Source: Flavonifractor sp. An112 (lineage in GTDB: Bacteria > Bacillota > Clostridia > Oscillospirales > Oscillospiraceae). From it: 64,000 nt of DNA. Position numbers and translations under genes: made by a program. Each line of letters starts with the position of its first letter. Position 1 is the stretch's first letter. A model generated the notes under the pieces. The model worked only from the letters and a program-made list of their open reading frames with translations, searched no databases and was not told the DNA's origin. The DNA lies in assembly GCF_002161085.1 (NCBI RefSeq), contig NZ_NFLU01000011.1:62001-126000 (forward strand), given 5' to 3'. This document shows, in pieces, positions 46,155 through 54,930 of the stretch.

Positions 46155-47171
46155 TTACAGAGCTCCCTCGATCCAGGCGGAACCGGCCACGGTGTCTCCC
46201 AGATAGAACACCGCCAGCTGGCCTGGGGTAGGGGCCCGAGCGGGGGCCTTCATCTCAATGCGTACCCCGTTTTCGTGGGGATAGAGGATGCCCTCCGCCT
46301 GGGTGCGGGAGTGGCGCAGGCGGACGGTGACCTCCAGGGGCCCGTCCAGCACCTCCACCCCGATCCAGTTGGGGGCAGAGCCAAACACGGTGGACTTGCC
46401 CAGGTCGGAGCCGTCGGACAGCACCACCTCGCGGGTAGCGGGCCGCAGGGCAGTGACGAAGTACCGGTGGGGGCCGGAGACACCCAGCCCTCTCCCCTGG
46501 CCCAGGGTGTAGTGGTGGACCCCCTTGTGGCGGCCCAGCACCTTGCCCTCTTTGTCCACAAAATTGCCCGACCGTGTGGAAAATCCACGGCGGTCCAGCC
46601 AGGCGGCGTAGTCCCCGTCGGGGATGAAGCAGATCTCCATGGAATCCGGCTTGTCTGCCACGGGAATGCCAAAGCTGCGGGCCAGCTGCCTAACCTCCGT
46701 CTTTTCGTAATTTCCCAGGGGAAAAATCACTCTCTGTAATTGTTCTCTGGTCAATCGGGCCAGCATATAGGACTGGTCGTTGGCGGGTTTGCCTTTTTTC
46801 AGCACCCCGTTTTCCACATTGGCGTAGTGTCCGGTGGAAACATAGCGGGCCCCGATTTTGTCGGCCAGCCGGAACAGGGCGGGAAATTTCACCGTGGGGT
46901 TGCACAGGGCGCAGGGCAGGGGCGTGCGGCCGCTCTGATAGGCGGCGGCAAAAGGAGTACACACCTGGTCCTCCAGCTCCGCCCGGATGTCGGCGATCTC
47001 AAAGGGGATGGACAGGCGCTGGGCCACGGCGGCGGCGTCAGCCGCCCCGGTGCCCCCCAGGCCGATGTCCAGATAGAGGCCGGTGACGGCAAAGCCCTGC
47101 TCCTTCAGCAGGGTGGCCGCCACAGCGGAGTCCACCCCGCCGGACAGGCCCAGTACCACAGAGTTTTGCAT
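46155..47171 (-). CDS. mnmA: tRNA-specific 2-thiouridylase MnmA
   Basis: The 338-residue product has the PP-loop GLSGGVDSAVAATLL, the catalytic cysteine in PLPCALCNPTVKF, the second cysteine in SMEICFIPDGDY, and the tRNA-binding YTLGQGRGLGVSG. It forms 2-thiouridine at wobble U34 of Lys, Glu and Gln tRNAs, working on the same base as MnmG next door. ATG 47171 has only a weak site (GGTGGTG). It is slightly shorter than MnmA of Bacillus. Confidence 0.94.
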   Translation of the reverse strand: MQNSVVLGLSGGVDSAVAATLLKEQGFAVTGLYLDIGLGGTGAADAAAVAQRLSIPFEIADIRAELEDQVCTPFAAAYQSGRTPLPCALCNPTVKFPALFRLADKIGARYVSTGHYANVENGVLKKGKPANDQSYMLARLTREQLQRVIFPLGNYEKTEVRQLARSFGIPVADKPDSMEICFIPDGDYAAWLDRRGFSTRSGNFVDKEGKVLGRHKGVHHYTLGQGRGLGVSGPHRYFVTALRPATREVVLSDGSDLGKSTVFGSAPNWIGVEVLDGPLEVTVRLRHSRTQAEGILYPHENGVRIEMKAPARAPTPGQLAVFYLGDTVAGSAWIEGAL

Positions 47172-47193
47172 ATGAAACACCACCAGATGAGAG

Positions 47194-47313
47194 ATAGGAG
47201 ATAGAAGATAGGAGATAGAAGATAGGAGATAGAAGATAGGGTAGTTGCCGCAGGCGAATGATTTTAATTTGTCCGGCTGCGCCGGACACCACAACTCCTA
47301 TCTCCTATCTCAT
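47194..47313. repeat. minisatellite-flanked hairpin between mnmG and mnmA
   Basis: Three perfect tandem copies of the 14-mer ATAGGAGATAGAAG (47194-47235) and a partial fourth are mirrored by the inverted CTATCTCCTATCTC near 47297-47310. Between them lies a GTCCGGC-TGC-GCCGGAC hairpin. The units are purine-rich on one strand. Copy number could vary between strains. Confidence 0.85.
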
Positions 47314-47322
47314 CACTCCTAA

Positions 47323-49131
47323 CTATTTTTCCAGCATTACCATCAGCACGGCGATATCCGCCGGGCTGACGCCGGAAATGCGGGAGGCCTGGCCCAGGTT
47401 CAAGGGCCGGATCTGGTCCAGCTTCTGCCGGGCCTCCAGCCGCAGGCCCTCCATGGACAGGTAGTCCAGATCGGCGGGCAGGGGCCTGTCCTCCATCTTC
47501 CGCTGCTCGGACACCTGCCGCAGCTGCCGGTCGATGTACCCCTGATATTTTACCGAGATTTCCACCGCCTCAGTCACTTCTGTGGATAACTCGGGACGAT
47601 TGGGGTCCACGGCAGCCAGACTGTCATAGGTATTCTCCGGCCGGCGCAGCAGGTCCACCAGGCGGCCCTCCGCCGTGCCGGTGTGGGTGAGGCGGCGTAT
47701 CTCACGGTCCACGGCGGCGTATTTCTCCTCCACCGCCGCCATGCGTTCATCGCTGACCAGCCCGATGGCGTGGCCGATGGGGCACAGCCGCCGGTCGGCG
47801 TTGTCCTGTCGGTGGAGCAGCCGGTATTCGGTGCGGGAGGTCATCATGCGGTAGGGCTCGTTGGTGCCCTTGGTCACCAGATCATCGATGAGTACCCCGA
47901 TGTACCCCTGGTCCCGCCGCAGGATGAGCGGGTCACGTCCCAGCAGCTTCAGCGCGGCGTTCACACCTGCCACAAAGCCCTGAACGGCGGCCTCCTCATA
48001 GCCGGAGGAGCCGTTAAACTGGCCCGCGCCATAGAGACCCTTCACCTTCTTGTGCTCCAGGGTGGGCAGCAGCTCGGTGGGGTCCACGCAGTCGTATTCG
48101 ATGGCGTAGGCGGGCCGGGTCATTTCGGCGTGCTCCAGGCCGGGAATGGTGTGGAGCATCTGGATCTGCACGTCCTCGGGCAGCGAGGAGGAGAAGCCCT
48201 GAAGGTACAATTCCTCCGTGTTCAGCCCCATGGGCTCCAGAAAGAGCTGGTGCCGCTCCTTGTCGGGGAAGCGGACGATTTTGGTCTCAATGGAGGGGCA
48301 GTACCGGGGGCCCACCCCCTCGATGGTACCGTCGTACAGGGGGGAGCGGTCCAGATTGGCCCGGATGATATCATGGGTCTGCTGGTTGGTGTAGGTCAGC
48401 CAGCAGATGGCCCGGTTTTCCGGGGGTGTTTTGGTCTCAAAGGAAAAGGGCACCACCTGCTGGTCCCCCGGCTGGACCTCAAGCTGGGAGAAGTCCACGC
48501 TGCGGGCGTGGATGCGGGGGGGCGTGCCCGTCTTGAACCGGCGGAGGGTGACCCCCAGCCCTTTCAGACTGTCGGTCAGGGGCAGGGCGGCGGCCAGGCC
48601 GTCGGGGCCGGAATCTCTCGTCACCTCGCCGATGATGGTGCGGCCACCCAGGAAGGTGCCCGAGGCCACCACCACCGCCCGGACCTTATACGCAGCGCCG
48701 TACACCGTGCGCACGCCGGACACCTGGCCGTTTTCCGTCAGAATATCGGTGACCTCCGCCTGCTTGACCCACAGGTTGTCCTGATTTTCCAGGGTGTGCT
48801 TCATGACCTCCTGGTACCGGCGGCGGTCGGCCTGGGCCCGGAGGGACCACACCGCCGGGCCTTTGCCCCGGTTCAGGAGCCGGTACTGGATGCAGGCCTG
48901 GTCGGCGGCCCTGGCCATCTCCCCGCCCAGGGCGTCCAGCTCCCGGACCAGATGGCCCTTGCCGGTGCCGCCGATGGCCGGGTTGCAGGGCATATTGCCC
49001 ACCGCGTCCAGATTGACGGTAAAGCACAGGGTACGCAGGCCCAGCCGGGCGGCGGCCAGCGAAGCTTCAATGCCCGCGTGGCCCGCTCCAATCACAGCAA
49101 TATCAAAGGTTCCAGCGTCGTAAGTCGTCAT
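47323..49131 (-). CDS. mnmG: tRNA uridine-5-carboxymethylaminomethyl modification enzyme MnmG
   Basis: The 602-residue flavoprotein begins with the FAD motif [19 protein letters not shown] and carries [35 protein letters not shown] and the C-terminal [19 protein letters not shown]. With MnmE it installs the cmnm5 group at U34. No mnmE is next to it, unlike the common mnmE-mnmG order. Confidence 0.95.
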   Translation of the reverse strand: MTTYDAGTFDIAVIGAGHAGIEASLAAARLGLRTLCFTVNLDAVGNMPCNPAIGGTGKGHLVRELDALGGEMARAADQACIQYRLLNRGKGPAVWSLRAQADRRRYQEVMKHTLENQDNLWVKQAEVTDILTENGQVSGVRTVYGAAYKVRAVVVASGTFLGGRTIIGEVTRDSGPDGLAAALPLTDSLKGLGVTLRRFKTGTPPRIHARSVDFSQLEVQPGDQQVVPFSFETKTPPENRAICWLTYTNQQTHDIIRANLDRSPLYDGTIEGVGPRYCPSIETKIVRFPDKERHQLFLEPMGLNTEELYLQGFSSSLPEDVQIQMLHTIPGLEHAEMTRPAYAIEYDCVDPTELLPTLEHKKVKGLYGAGQFNGSSGYEEAAVQGFVAGVNAALKLLGRDPLILRRDQGYIGVLIDDLVTKGTNEPYRMMTSRTEYRLLHRQDNADRRLCPIGHAIGLVSDERMAAVEEKYAAVDREIRRLTHTGTAEGRLVDLLRRPENTYDSLAAVDPNRPELSTEVTEAVEISVKYQGYIDRQLRQVSEQRKMEDRPLPADLDYLSMEGLRLEARQKLDQIRPLNLGQASRISGVSPADIAVLMVMLEK

Positions 49132-49179
49132 ATTAGGTCCAAGTCCTTTTATTTCAAAATAAAATCATGGGGACAGGCG

Positions 49180-50073
49180 TTACGCCCCATATACGATGGT
49201 CACCGCCTGGTGGCAGTTGGCCACCTCCACCACCCGGTGGTCCCCGCCGTACTCCCCGTCCAGGGTCCAGGCCAGATCCTGATCGCTGATGATGCGCAAT
49301 TTGTTGGCCCGGAAGCAGGTCACCAACCCCTTGTCGTCGCTCTCCACATTGGTGAGGGCCTTCAAGATCCGCTGGAGCTGGAGCAGAGTCTTTGGCTGGC
49401 GCACCAGCATCACCTCAAACAGGCCGTCGTCCAGGGCGATGGGCCGGGCGGGATTGGCCTGGATACCGGCAATGGAGTGGGTGTTGGACACAAACCCCAG
49501 ACAGTAGCTGCCCAGCTCCACCTTGCCGTCGTGCTCCACTGTCATGGAGTAGGGCTTGATGGACCCCAGCCGGGAGAGCACCCCCATCAGGTAGGCCATG
49601 TGGCCGAAAATGTGCTTGACCTGCTGGGGGGTGTTATAGGACAGGTCGGTAAAGGCCCCGAAGGCAGCCACATAGAGGAAATCCTGATCGTTGAACTTCC
49701 CCACATCCACCGGCCTGGGCTTCCCCGCCGCCGCCACCACCGCCAGCTCCTCCAGGGTGCGGGGCAGTTCCAGATTCTTGGCAAAGTCGTTGGTGGACCC
49801 GGCGGGTATGTAGCCCACCGTGGGCCGCGCCTCGGGAGGCAGTTCCATCAGACCGGTCACCACCTCGTGGAGGGTGCCGTCGCCGCCGGAACACACGATG
49901 CGGTCAAACTCCCCCGCCCGGTCCCGGGCCACCGCTGTGGCGTCCCCCGTCCCACGGGTAGGATGGACCGTCACGTCCCACTCTGCCGTCAGGGCGTCCA
50001 GAATGGGGGCCAGACGTCCCCGCAGGGTGCCCTTGCCTGCGTACAGATTGTAGATAAATAACAGCTTTTTCAT
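49180..50073 (-). CDS. diacylglycerol kinase-family lipid kinase
   Basis: The 297-residue product has the DAGK catalytic motif CSGGDGTLHEVVTGL and the following GYIPAGSTNDFAKNL, both standard in the YegS/DgkB group. It phosphorylates a lipid such as diacylglycerol at the membrane. ATG 50073 (MKKLLFIYN) follows GGAGCGAG. A minus-strand TATAAT at 50133-50128 is a likely -10. Confidence 0.88.
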   Translation of the reverse strand: MKKLLFIYNLYAGKGTLRGRLAPILDALTAEWDVTVHPTRGTGDATAVARDRAGEFDRIVCSGGDGTLHEVVTGLMELPPEARPTVGYIPAGSTNDFAKNLELPRTLEELAVVAAAGKPRPVDVGKFNDQDFLYVAAFGAFTDLSYNTPQQVKHIFGHMAYLMGVLSRLGSIKPYSMTVEHDGKVELGSYCLGFVSNTHSIAGIQANPARPIALDDGLFEVMLVRQPKTLLQLQRILKALTNVESDDKGLVTCFRANKLRIISDQDLAWTLDGEYGGDHRVVEVANCHQAVTIVYGA

Positions 50074-50214
50074 CTTTCTCGCTCCAAAACGGGACGCCGG
50101 TGGGTCCCAACATAACATTGTTCCATATTATATACCGCCACAGTGGGAAAACACAACTCTTTTGCAGAGAAACCGCCTGCATTCCTTCAAAAACAGGAAA
50201 ATTCCCGGCCCTAC

Positions 50215-50243
50215 TTGCTTTTCTGCGCTAAAGTGTGTAAAAT
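50215..50243 (+). promoter_or_regulatory. azlCD promoter
   Basis: TTGCTT (50215-50220), a 17-bp spacer and TAAAAT (50238-50243) lie 35 bp upstream of azlC. Confidence 0.6.
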
Positions 50244-50278
50244 ATGGATTCGATCTCAGCGCAAAGGAAGTGTACGCT

Positions 50279-50989
50279 ATGGACCGCAAAGCCCTGTCCG
50301 CCGCCTTTCCGGTGACGGTGCCGGTGCTGATGGGCTATCTGGCCATCGGCATGGCCTTCGGCTTCATGCTCCAGGCCGTGGGCTATAACTTTATCTGGGC
50401 CTTTTTCATGTCCCTCACCATCTATGCCGGGTCGGGCCAGTACCTGGGGGTGACCCTGCTGGCTACCGCCGCCTCCCTGGGCACGGTGGCGCTTATGACC
50501 CTGCTCATCAATTTCCGCCACCTGGTATATGGCCTGTCCATGCTGGAGAAGTTTCGAGGTATGGGCTGGCGGAAATTCTATATGATCTTCTCCCTCACCG
50601 ACGAGACCTACGCCCTGCTCTCCTCCGCTCAGGCCCCGGTGGGGGTAAACCCCAGGAACTTCTATTTTGCCATCGCCCTGCTGGACCACAGCTACTGGAT
50701 CATCGGCTCGGTGATCGGCGCGGTGGCGGGGGCCCTCATCCCGGTGGATACCAAGGGCATCGACTTTGCCATGACCGCCCTCTTTGTGGTCATCGCCGTG
50801 GACCAGTGGAAGGCCTACCGCAGGCACCTGCCCGCCCTGCTTGGGTTTGGGGTTACCATCGTATTTCTCATTATTCTGGGCCAGATCTTCGGCCAGCAGC
50901 AGATGCTCATTGTCTCCCTGGGCGTCATCGTGCTGCTGCTGCTCATCCTGCGGGACAAGCTGGAGGAAAAGGAGGAAACACCATGCTGA
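50279..50989 (+). CDS. azlC: AzlC-family branched-chain amino acid exporter, large subunit
   Basis: The 236-residue membrane protein has about six segments and the family start AAFPVTVPVLMGYLAIGMAFG, followed by FMSLTIYAGSGQYLGV and LLINFRHLVYGLSM. With AzlD it exports branched-chain amino acids or analogues. ATG 50279 follows AAAGGAAGTG. Its end overlaps azlD. Confidence 0.92.
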   Translation: MDRKALSAAFPVTVPVLMGYLAIGMAFGFMLQAVGYNFIWAFFMSLTIYAGSGQYLGVTLLATAASLGTVALMTLLINFRHLVYGLSMLEKFRGMGWRKFYMIFSLTDETYALLSSAQAPVGVNPRNFYFAIALLDHSYWIIGSVIGAVAGALIPVDTKGIDFAMTALFVVIAVDQWKAYRRHLPALLGFGVTIVFLIILGQIFGQQQMLIVSLGVIVLLLLILRDKLEEKEETPC

Positions 50990-51315
50990 CCACTGCCGGG
51001 GCCATTGCCGCCATCGCGGTTATGGCCGTCGTCACCTTTCTCACCCGGGCCCTCCCCTTCCTGCTCTTTGACCGGGGGAGCGCGCCTCCTAAGATCATCC
51101 TCTACCTGGGCCGGGTGCTGCCCCCTGCCGTCATTGCCATGCTCATCATCTACTGCCTGAAGGACATCTCCTTTGCCCAGGCGGGAGGCTGGGTCCCCCA
51201 GCTCATCTCGGTGGCGGTGGTGGTGGTGCTCCACCTGTGGAAGCACAACAACCTGCTGAGTATCTTCGGCGGCACCATCCTGTACATGGTTCTGGTCCAG
51301 GCCGTCTTTGTGTAA
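50983..51315 (+). CDS. azlD: AzlD-family branched-chain amino acid exporter, small subunit
   Basis: The 110-residue protein with four membrane segments carries TFLTRALPFLLF and YLGRVLPPAVIAMLIIYCL, both typical of AzlD. ATG 50983 lies inside the azlC end after AAAGGAGG. Confidence 0.92.
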   Translation: MLTTAGAIAAIAVMAVVTFLTRALPFLLFDRGSAPPKIILYLGRVLPPAVIAMLIIYCLKDISFAQAGGWVPQLISVAVVVVLHLWKHNNLLSIFGGTILYMVLVQAVFV

Positions 51316-51446
51316 AGCTGTCCCTCCACGGGGCCGTTTTTCCACCGGCGGAAGGGCCGGGGTTAACTCCGGCTCATTTTCCAACCTGCCAGACTCCGAT
51401 CGCCCCAATCCATTGGGGCACAGCGGGTTAAAAGAAAAACAGAAAG

Positions 51447-51473
51447 AAGGGGCGCCGCGCAGCGGCGCCCCTT
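51447..51473. terminator. hairpin between azlD and the M16 protease
   Basis: AAGGGGCGCCGC-GCA-GCGGCGCCCCTT forms a 12-bp stem between convergent genes. T content after it is modest on both sides. Confidence 0.6.
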
Positions 51474-51502
51474 CTATTTACCTAAGAAAAGAGTTTTGCA
51501 CA

Positions 51503-51523
51503 TTATCCACAGGGTTTTCCACA
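51503..51523 (+). promoter_or_regulatory. pair of DnaA boxes
   Basis: A perfect consensus TTATCCACA (51503-51511) and TTTTCCACA (51515-51523) lie in the same orientation, 12 bp apart, in the gap just before the M16 gene stop. They are about 14 kb from the origin. Confidence 0.55.
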
Positions 51524-51527
51524 ATGA

Positions 51528-52799
51528 TCAGTTCAGCAGGGCCTGGTACTCCTCGGCCTTGCCCACCCGGCCCACGGCGGACAGGGAGGAATTGGACAGA
51601 TCCATCAGCTCCTCCGCCAAAGAGCGCACATCCTCCCGGGTGACGGCGTCGTAGGCGGCGATGATCTCATCCTCGTCCAGTACCCGGCCCACCAGCATCT
51701 CGCCCCGGCCCAGGCTGCTCATATGGGCCTGGGTGGATTCCAGCCCCATCAGCACATTGGCCTTGGACTGCTCTCTGGCCCGGTCCAGCTCCTCCTGAGT
51801 GACGCCGTGTTCGTTGAAATCCCGGATGACGGCCAGAATGGTGTCCAGAGCCTGGCGCTCGGTCTCCTTGCCCAGGGCGGTGTAGATGCCGAAGTAGCCC
51901 GCGTCGTCGTGGCAGGTGCCGTAGGAATAGACGGAGTAGCACAGCCCCTTCTGCTCCCGCACCTGCTGGAACAGCCGGGAGGACATCCCGCCGCCCAGAA
52001 TGGAGGACAGCAGCTGGAGGGTGAACCGCCGGGGGTCGGAGAAGGACAGCCCTGGGAAGGCCAGAGTCAGGTGGTTCTGTTCAATGGCCTTCTTCTTAAC
52101 CACAATGCCGCTGCGGTAGGCGGCGGGCTTGCTGATGATGGGCTTGCGGGGCTCCAGCACCGAGAACCGGGCGGCCAGATCATCCACGTCGGCCTGGGTG
52201 AACCGGCCCGACAGGGCCACCACAATGGACTCCGGGCCGTAGTGGCTGTCTTTGTACCGGCGCAGCCAGGCCCCGTCCATCTGTTCCAGGGTGGCTTTTT
52301 TGCCCAAAATGGGCCGGGCCAGAGGGGAACCCTGAAAGACCACCCCGGCCAGCCGTTCGGCGCACAGGTCCTCGGGGTTGTCCTCGTACATTCCGATTTC
52401 CTCTAAAATGACCCCACGCTCGGTCTCCACGTCGCCGTCGTCAAATTTGGAGTGGAAGAACATATCGCACAGGATGTCGGTGGCCATAGGCAGATGGGTG
52501 TCCAGCACCCGGGCGTGGAAGCAGGTGCACTCCTTGGTGGTAAAGGCGTTGACCTGCCCGCCGATGGCGTCCATCTCCTCCGCCAGCTGGGCGGCGGTGC
52601 GGGTGGCCGTGCCCTTGAAGAGCATATGCTCGATGAAGTGGGCGGCGCCCCCCTCCCCCGGCTTTTCGTGGCGGGAGCCGGTGCCTACCCAGATGCCCAG
52701 GCAGGCCGAGCGCACACCGGGCACCTGCTCGGTGAGAATACGCACCCCGTTGGGGAGCGTCCGTTTTTCATACTTCAAACAAAAGGACCTCACATTCAT
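51528..52799 (-). CDS. M16-family zinc peptidase (processing peptidase-like)
   Basis: The 423-residue product has the inverted zinc motif HFIEHMLFKGT and the distal Glu in ERGVILEEIGMYED, as in active M16B peptidases such as YmxG/MlpA. A second M16 domain lies at about 190-400 with the GGGMSSRLFQQVREQKGL Arg/Tyr motif. ATG 52799 has no good site; TTG 52778 lies 8 nt after GTGAGG and is a real alternative. Translation may be coupled to the tiny peptide gene that ends 11 nt upstream. Confidence 0.9.
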   Translation of the reverse strand: MNVRSFCLKYEKRTLPNGVRILTEQVPGVRSACLGIWVGTGSRHEKPGEGGAAHFIEHMLFKGTATRTAAQLAEEMDAIGGQVNAFTTKECTCFHARVLDTHLPMATDILCDMFFHSKFDDGDVETERGVILEEIGMYEDNPEDLCAERLAGVVFQGSPLARPILGKKATLEQMDGAWLRRYKDSHYGPESIVVALSGRFTQADVDDLAARFSVLEPRKPIISKPAAYRSGIVVKKKAIEQNHLTLAFPGLSFSDPRRFTLQLLSSILGGGMSSRLFQQVREQKGLCYSVYSYGTCHDDAGYFGIYTALGKETERQALDTILAVIRDFNEHGVTQEELDRAREQSKANVLMGLESTQAHMSSLGRGEMLVGRVLDEDEIIAAYDAVTREDVRSLAEELMDLSNSSLSAVGRVGKAEEYQALLN

Positions 52800-52810
52800 T
52801 TGTGTGGGGA

Positions 52811-52894
52811 TCAACCCCGGAGGGCGATCAGGAGCAGTACCACCCCGGTGATCGCCAGGACAAGGGCCAGGTATCCGATGACTTTCATTTTCAT
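52811..52894 (-). CDS. 27-residue single-span membrane peptide upstream of the M16 protease
   Basis: ATG 52894 follows a strong site GAGGAGAGGAG at 9 nt. The peptide has two lysines (MKMKVIGY), a hydrophobic stretch of about 18 residues (LALVLAITGVVLLLIAL) and ends RG before TGA at 52811. It looks like a genuine small transmembrane protein rather than a leader, since it has no stall-like or codon-run features. The family is unknown. Confidence 0.65.
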   Translation of the reverse strand: MKMKVIGYLALVLAITGVVLLLIALRG

Positions 52895-53088
52895 GCCGTG
52901 CCGCTCCTCTCCTCAGATTGCCCTGCACGACATTATATCATACCTGAAATGGCTTGTCAGCCGAAAAACAAAGGGCCCAGGGGGCAAAATAGAAAATTCT
53001 GTGAAAATCGCCCGCTTTACGATGGGGCTGGAAACGAGTATACTGAGTTTAGTAATCACAGCCCCAGAGGCGGAAAGGAAGTTGGATT

Positions 53089-53616
53089 ATGAATCAGGAA
53101 GCGCTGAAGGTACTGGAAGAGCGGCGCAGCTGCCGGGCCTACAAGCCGGAGCAGATCACTGAGGAGGAGCTGCAGGCGGTGCTCAAGGCGGGCACCTACG
53201 CCCCCACCGGCATGGGCAGACAGTCCCCCATCATTGTTGCTGTGCAGGACAAGGAGATCATCGCCGCTTTGAGCAAGCAGAACGCCGCCATTATGGGCAA
53301 CTCGGACATGGACCCCTTCTACGGCGCCCCCACCGTGCTCATCGTGCTGGCCGACAAGCAGTTCCCCACCTGGTTCTATGACGGCTGCTGCGTCATGGAT
53401 AACCTGCTCAACGCCGCCGAGGCCGTGGGGCTGGGCTCCTGCTGGATTCACCGGGCCAAGGAGGAGTTTGAGTCCGCCGAGGGCAAGGCTCTGCTGGCCA
53501 AGTGGGGCATTCAGGGCGACTACGAGGGTATCGGCCACTGCATCCTGGGCTACCGGGCCGGCGAGAAGCCCGCCGCCCCCGCCCGCAAGGAGAATTACAT
53601 CTATTATGTGCGGTAA
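53089..53616 (+). CDS. nitroreductase-family FMN protein
   Basis: The 175-residue product has the nitroreductase fold: EERRSCRAYKPEQITEEEL at the FMN phosphate site, YAPTGMGRQSPIIVAV, and LLNAAEAVGLGSCWIHRAKE. Members reduce nitro compounds, quinones or flavins; the substrate is not evident. ATG 53089 follows GGAAAGGAAG. It is monocistronic and ended by a strong terminator. Confidence 0.92.
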   Translation: MNQEALKVLEERRSCRAYKPEQITEEELQAVLKAGTYAPTGMGRQSPIIVAVQDKEIIAALSKQNAAIMGNSDMDPFYGAPTVLIVLADKQFPTWFYDGCCVMDNLLNAAEAVGLGSCWIHRAKEEFESAEGKALLAKWGIQGDYEGIGHCILGYRAGEKPAAPARKENYIYYVR

Positions 53617-53631
53617 CAGCCGTAAATAAGC

Positions 53632-53659
53632 AAAAAGCGCGCCTTTCGGCGCGCTTTTT
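53632..53659. terminator. terminator behind the nitroreductase
   Basis: A perfect 12-bp stem AAAAAGCGCGCC with its complement and a TTTC loop serves both convergent genes. Confidence 0.93.
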
Positions 53660-53688
53660 GTGTTAATGAGGGCTAATTCGGCTTTACG

Positions 53689-54777
53689 TCAGTCCAGCTT
53701 CAGATCTCCCTCTTTGATCCAGCCGATCCTGCGGAAGAACAGGCCGAACAGCCAGGTGAGGACGGCGGGGAGCACAAAGCAGATCAGGATCATTCCCGTC
53801 CAGTCGAAGGCGGTGATGGCGGCCTTGGCCCCGGTGGCCACGTCGTTGACCCAGCCGGTGTACACCCCGATGGGGCCCACCATGCCGCAGGTGCCCATGC
53901 CGGAGGCCACGGCGGAGACCGGGTCGTTCATCTGGAATCCAAAGACACAGGTGGCCAGAGGCCCGGTAATGGCGGAGGTGAGAATGGCAGGCAGCCAGAT
54001 TTTCGGATTTTTCACGATGTTGCCCATTTGGAGCATGGAGGTGCCCAGGCCCTGACTCACCAGGCCGCCCCAGCGGTTCTCCCGGAAGGAGAGCACGGCG
54101 AAGCCCACCATGTTGGCGCAGCAGCCCGCCACCGCGGCCCCGCCCGCCAGGCCGGTGAGGCCGATGGCAGCGCAGATGGCCGCCGACGAGATGGGCAGGG
54201 TGAGGGCGATGCCGATGACCACCGATACCAGAATACCCATCCAGAAGGGCTGAAGGACGGTGGCCCACCGGACAAACTCACCCAGGGAGGAGGCCGCCGT
54301 GCCGATGGCGGGGGCCCACAGGGCGGACAGTCCCACGCCGGAGAGAATGGTCACCAGAGGGGTAACCAGCAGATCAATCTTGGTCTCTTTGCTTACCACC
54401 TTGCCCAGCTCAGCGGCGATGATAGCGATAAAGAGCACCGCCAGAGGTCCGCCGGCTCCCTTACCGCCGTCCAGGGTGGTGGAACCCAGGGCGTTGGCGG
54501 CATAGCCCACCGTGGCCAGGGAGAAGAGCACCAGGGGGGGCGACTGGAGGGCGTAGCCAATGGCCACCGCCATGGCCGCGCCGCTCATGGCCGAGCAGTA
54601 ACCGCCCACCTCCACCAGGAAGGCCAGCCCCAGCTGTTTGCCCAGGGTGTCCAGGATGGTGCCGATGAGCAGGGAGCAGAACAGACCCTGAGCCATGGCT
54701 CCCAGGGCGTCCACGCCGTACCGCTTGGCGGAAATTACAATGTTTTTCTTTTTGAGAAATGCCGAAATCTGTCCCAT
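53689..54777 (-). CDS. PTS-IIC-like membrane permease (EIIC_2 type)
   Basis: The 362-residue protein has about nine or ten hydrophobic segments rich in Gly and Ala, with KRYGVDALGAMAQGLFCSLL at the start and PISSAAICAAIGLTGLAGGA plus NDPVSAVASGMGTCGMVG inside. This pattern fits the stand-alone PTS EIIC_2 family, whose members often lack IIA and IIB partners; none is adjacent here. Substrate unknown. ATG 54777 follows AGAGGAA. A consensus promoter with a palindromic operator lies upstream. Confidence 0.8.
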   Translation of the reverse strand: MGQISAFLKKKNIVISAKRYGVDALGAMAQGLFCSLLIGTILDTLGKQLGLAFLVEVGGYCSAMSGAAMAVAIGYALQSPPLVLFSLATVGYAANALGSTTLDGGKGAGGPLAVLFIAIIAAELGKVVSKETKIDLLVTPLVTILSGVGLSALWAPAIGTAASSLGEFVRWATVLQPFWMGILVSVVIGIALTLPISSAAICAAIGLTGLAGGAAVAGCCANMVGFAVLSFRENRWGGLVSQGLGTSMLQMGNIVKNPKIWLPAILTSAITGPLATCVFGFQMNDPVSAVASGMGTCGMVGPIGVYTGWVNDVATGAKAAITAFDWTGMILICFVLPAVLTWLFGLFFRRIGWIKEGDLKLD

Positions 54778-54806
54778 AACCAGTTCCTCTGTCAAAAAGT
54801 CATTAC

Positions 54807-54859
54807 AGGTGTCATGACACCTTAATGCACTATTATACCGGCGGAGGAGATTTTGTCAA
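54807..54859 (-). promoter_or_regulatory. promoter and palindromic operator of the PTS-IIC-like gene
   Basis: On the minus strand TTGACA (54859-54854), 16 bp, and TATAAT (54837-54832). Immediately downstream, covering the expected start point, is the perfect 16-bp palindrome AGGTGTCATGACACCT (54807-54822). This is a typical repressor-controlled layout; the repressor is not encoded nearby. Confidence 0.8.
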
Positions 54860-54930
54860 GGAAAAGATGCCCCCTTTGGGGGAATGTGGTACAATGAAGA
54901 AAACACGCCAGAGAAAAAGGGAGAACGCAT

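Noticed and set aside
47194-47240. Tandem 14-mers considered as a CRISPR array
   Set aside because: The units are directly adjacent without spacers and too short; it is a minisatellite.
45917-47589. Further DnaA-like boxes, for example at 45917-45925 and 47581-47589
   Set aside because: They lie in or at coding sequence, are single, and a 9-mer with one variable base is expected by chance at this rate.
47683-50061. A plus-strand 792-codon frame opposite mnmG and the lipid kinase
   Set aside because: It spans two real genes in antisense and has no recognisable motif.
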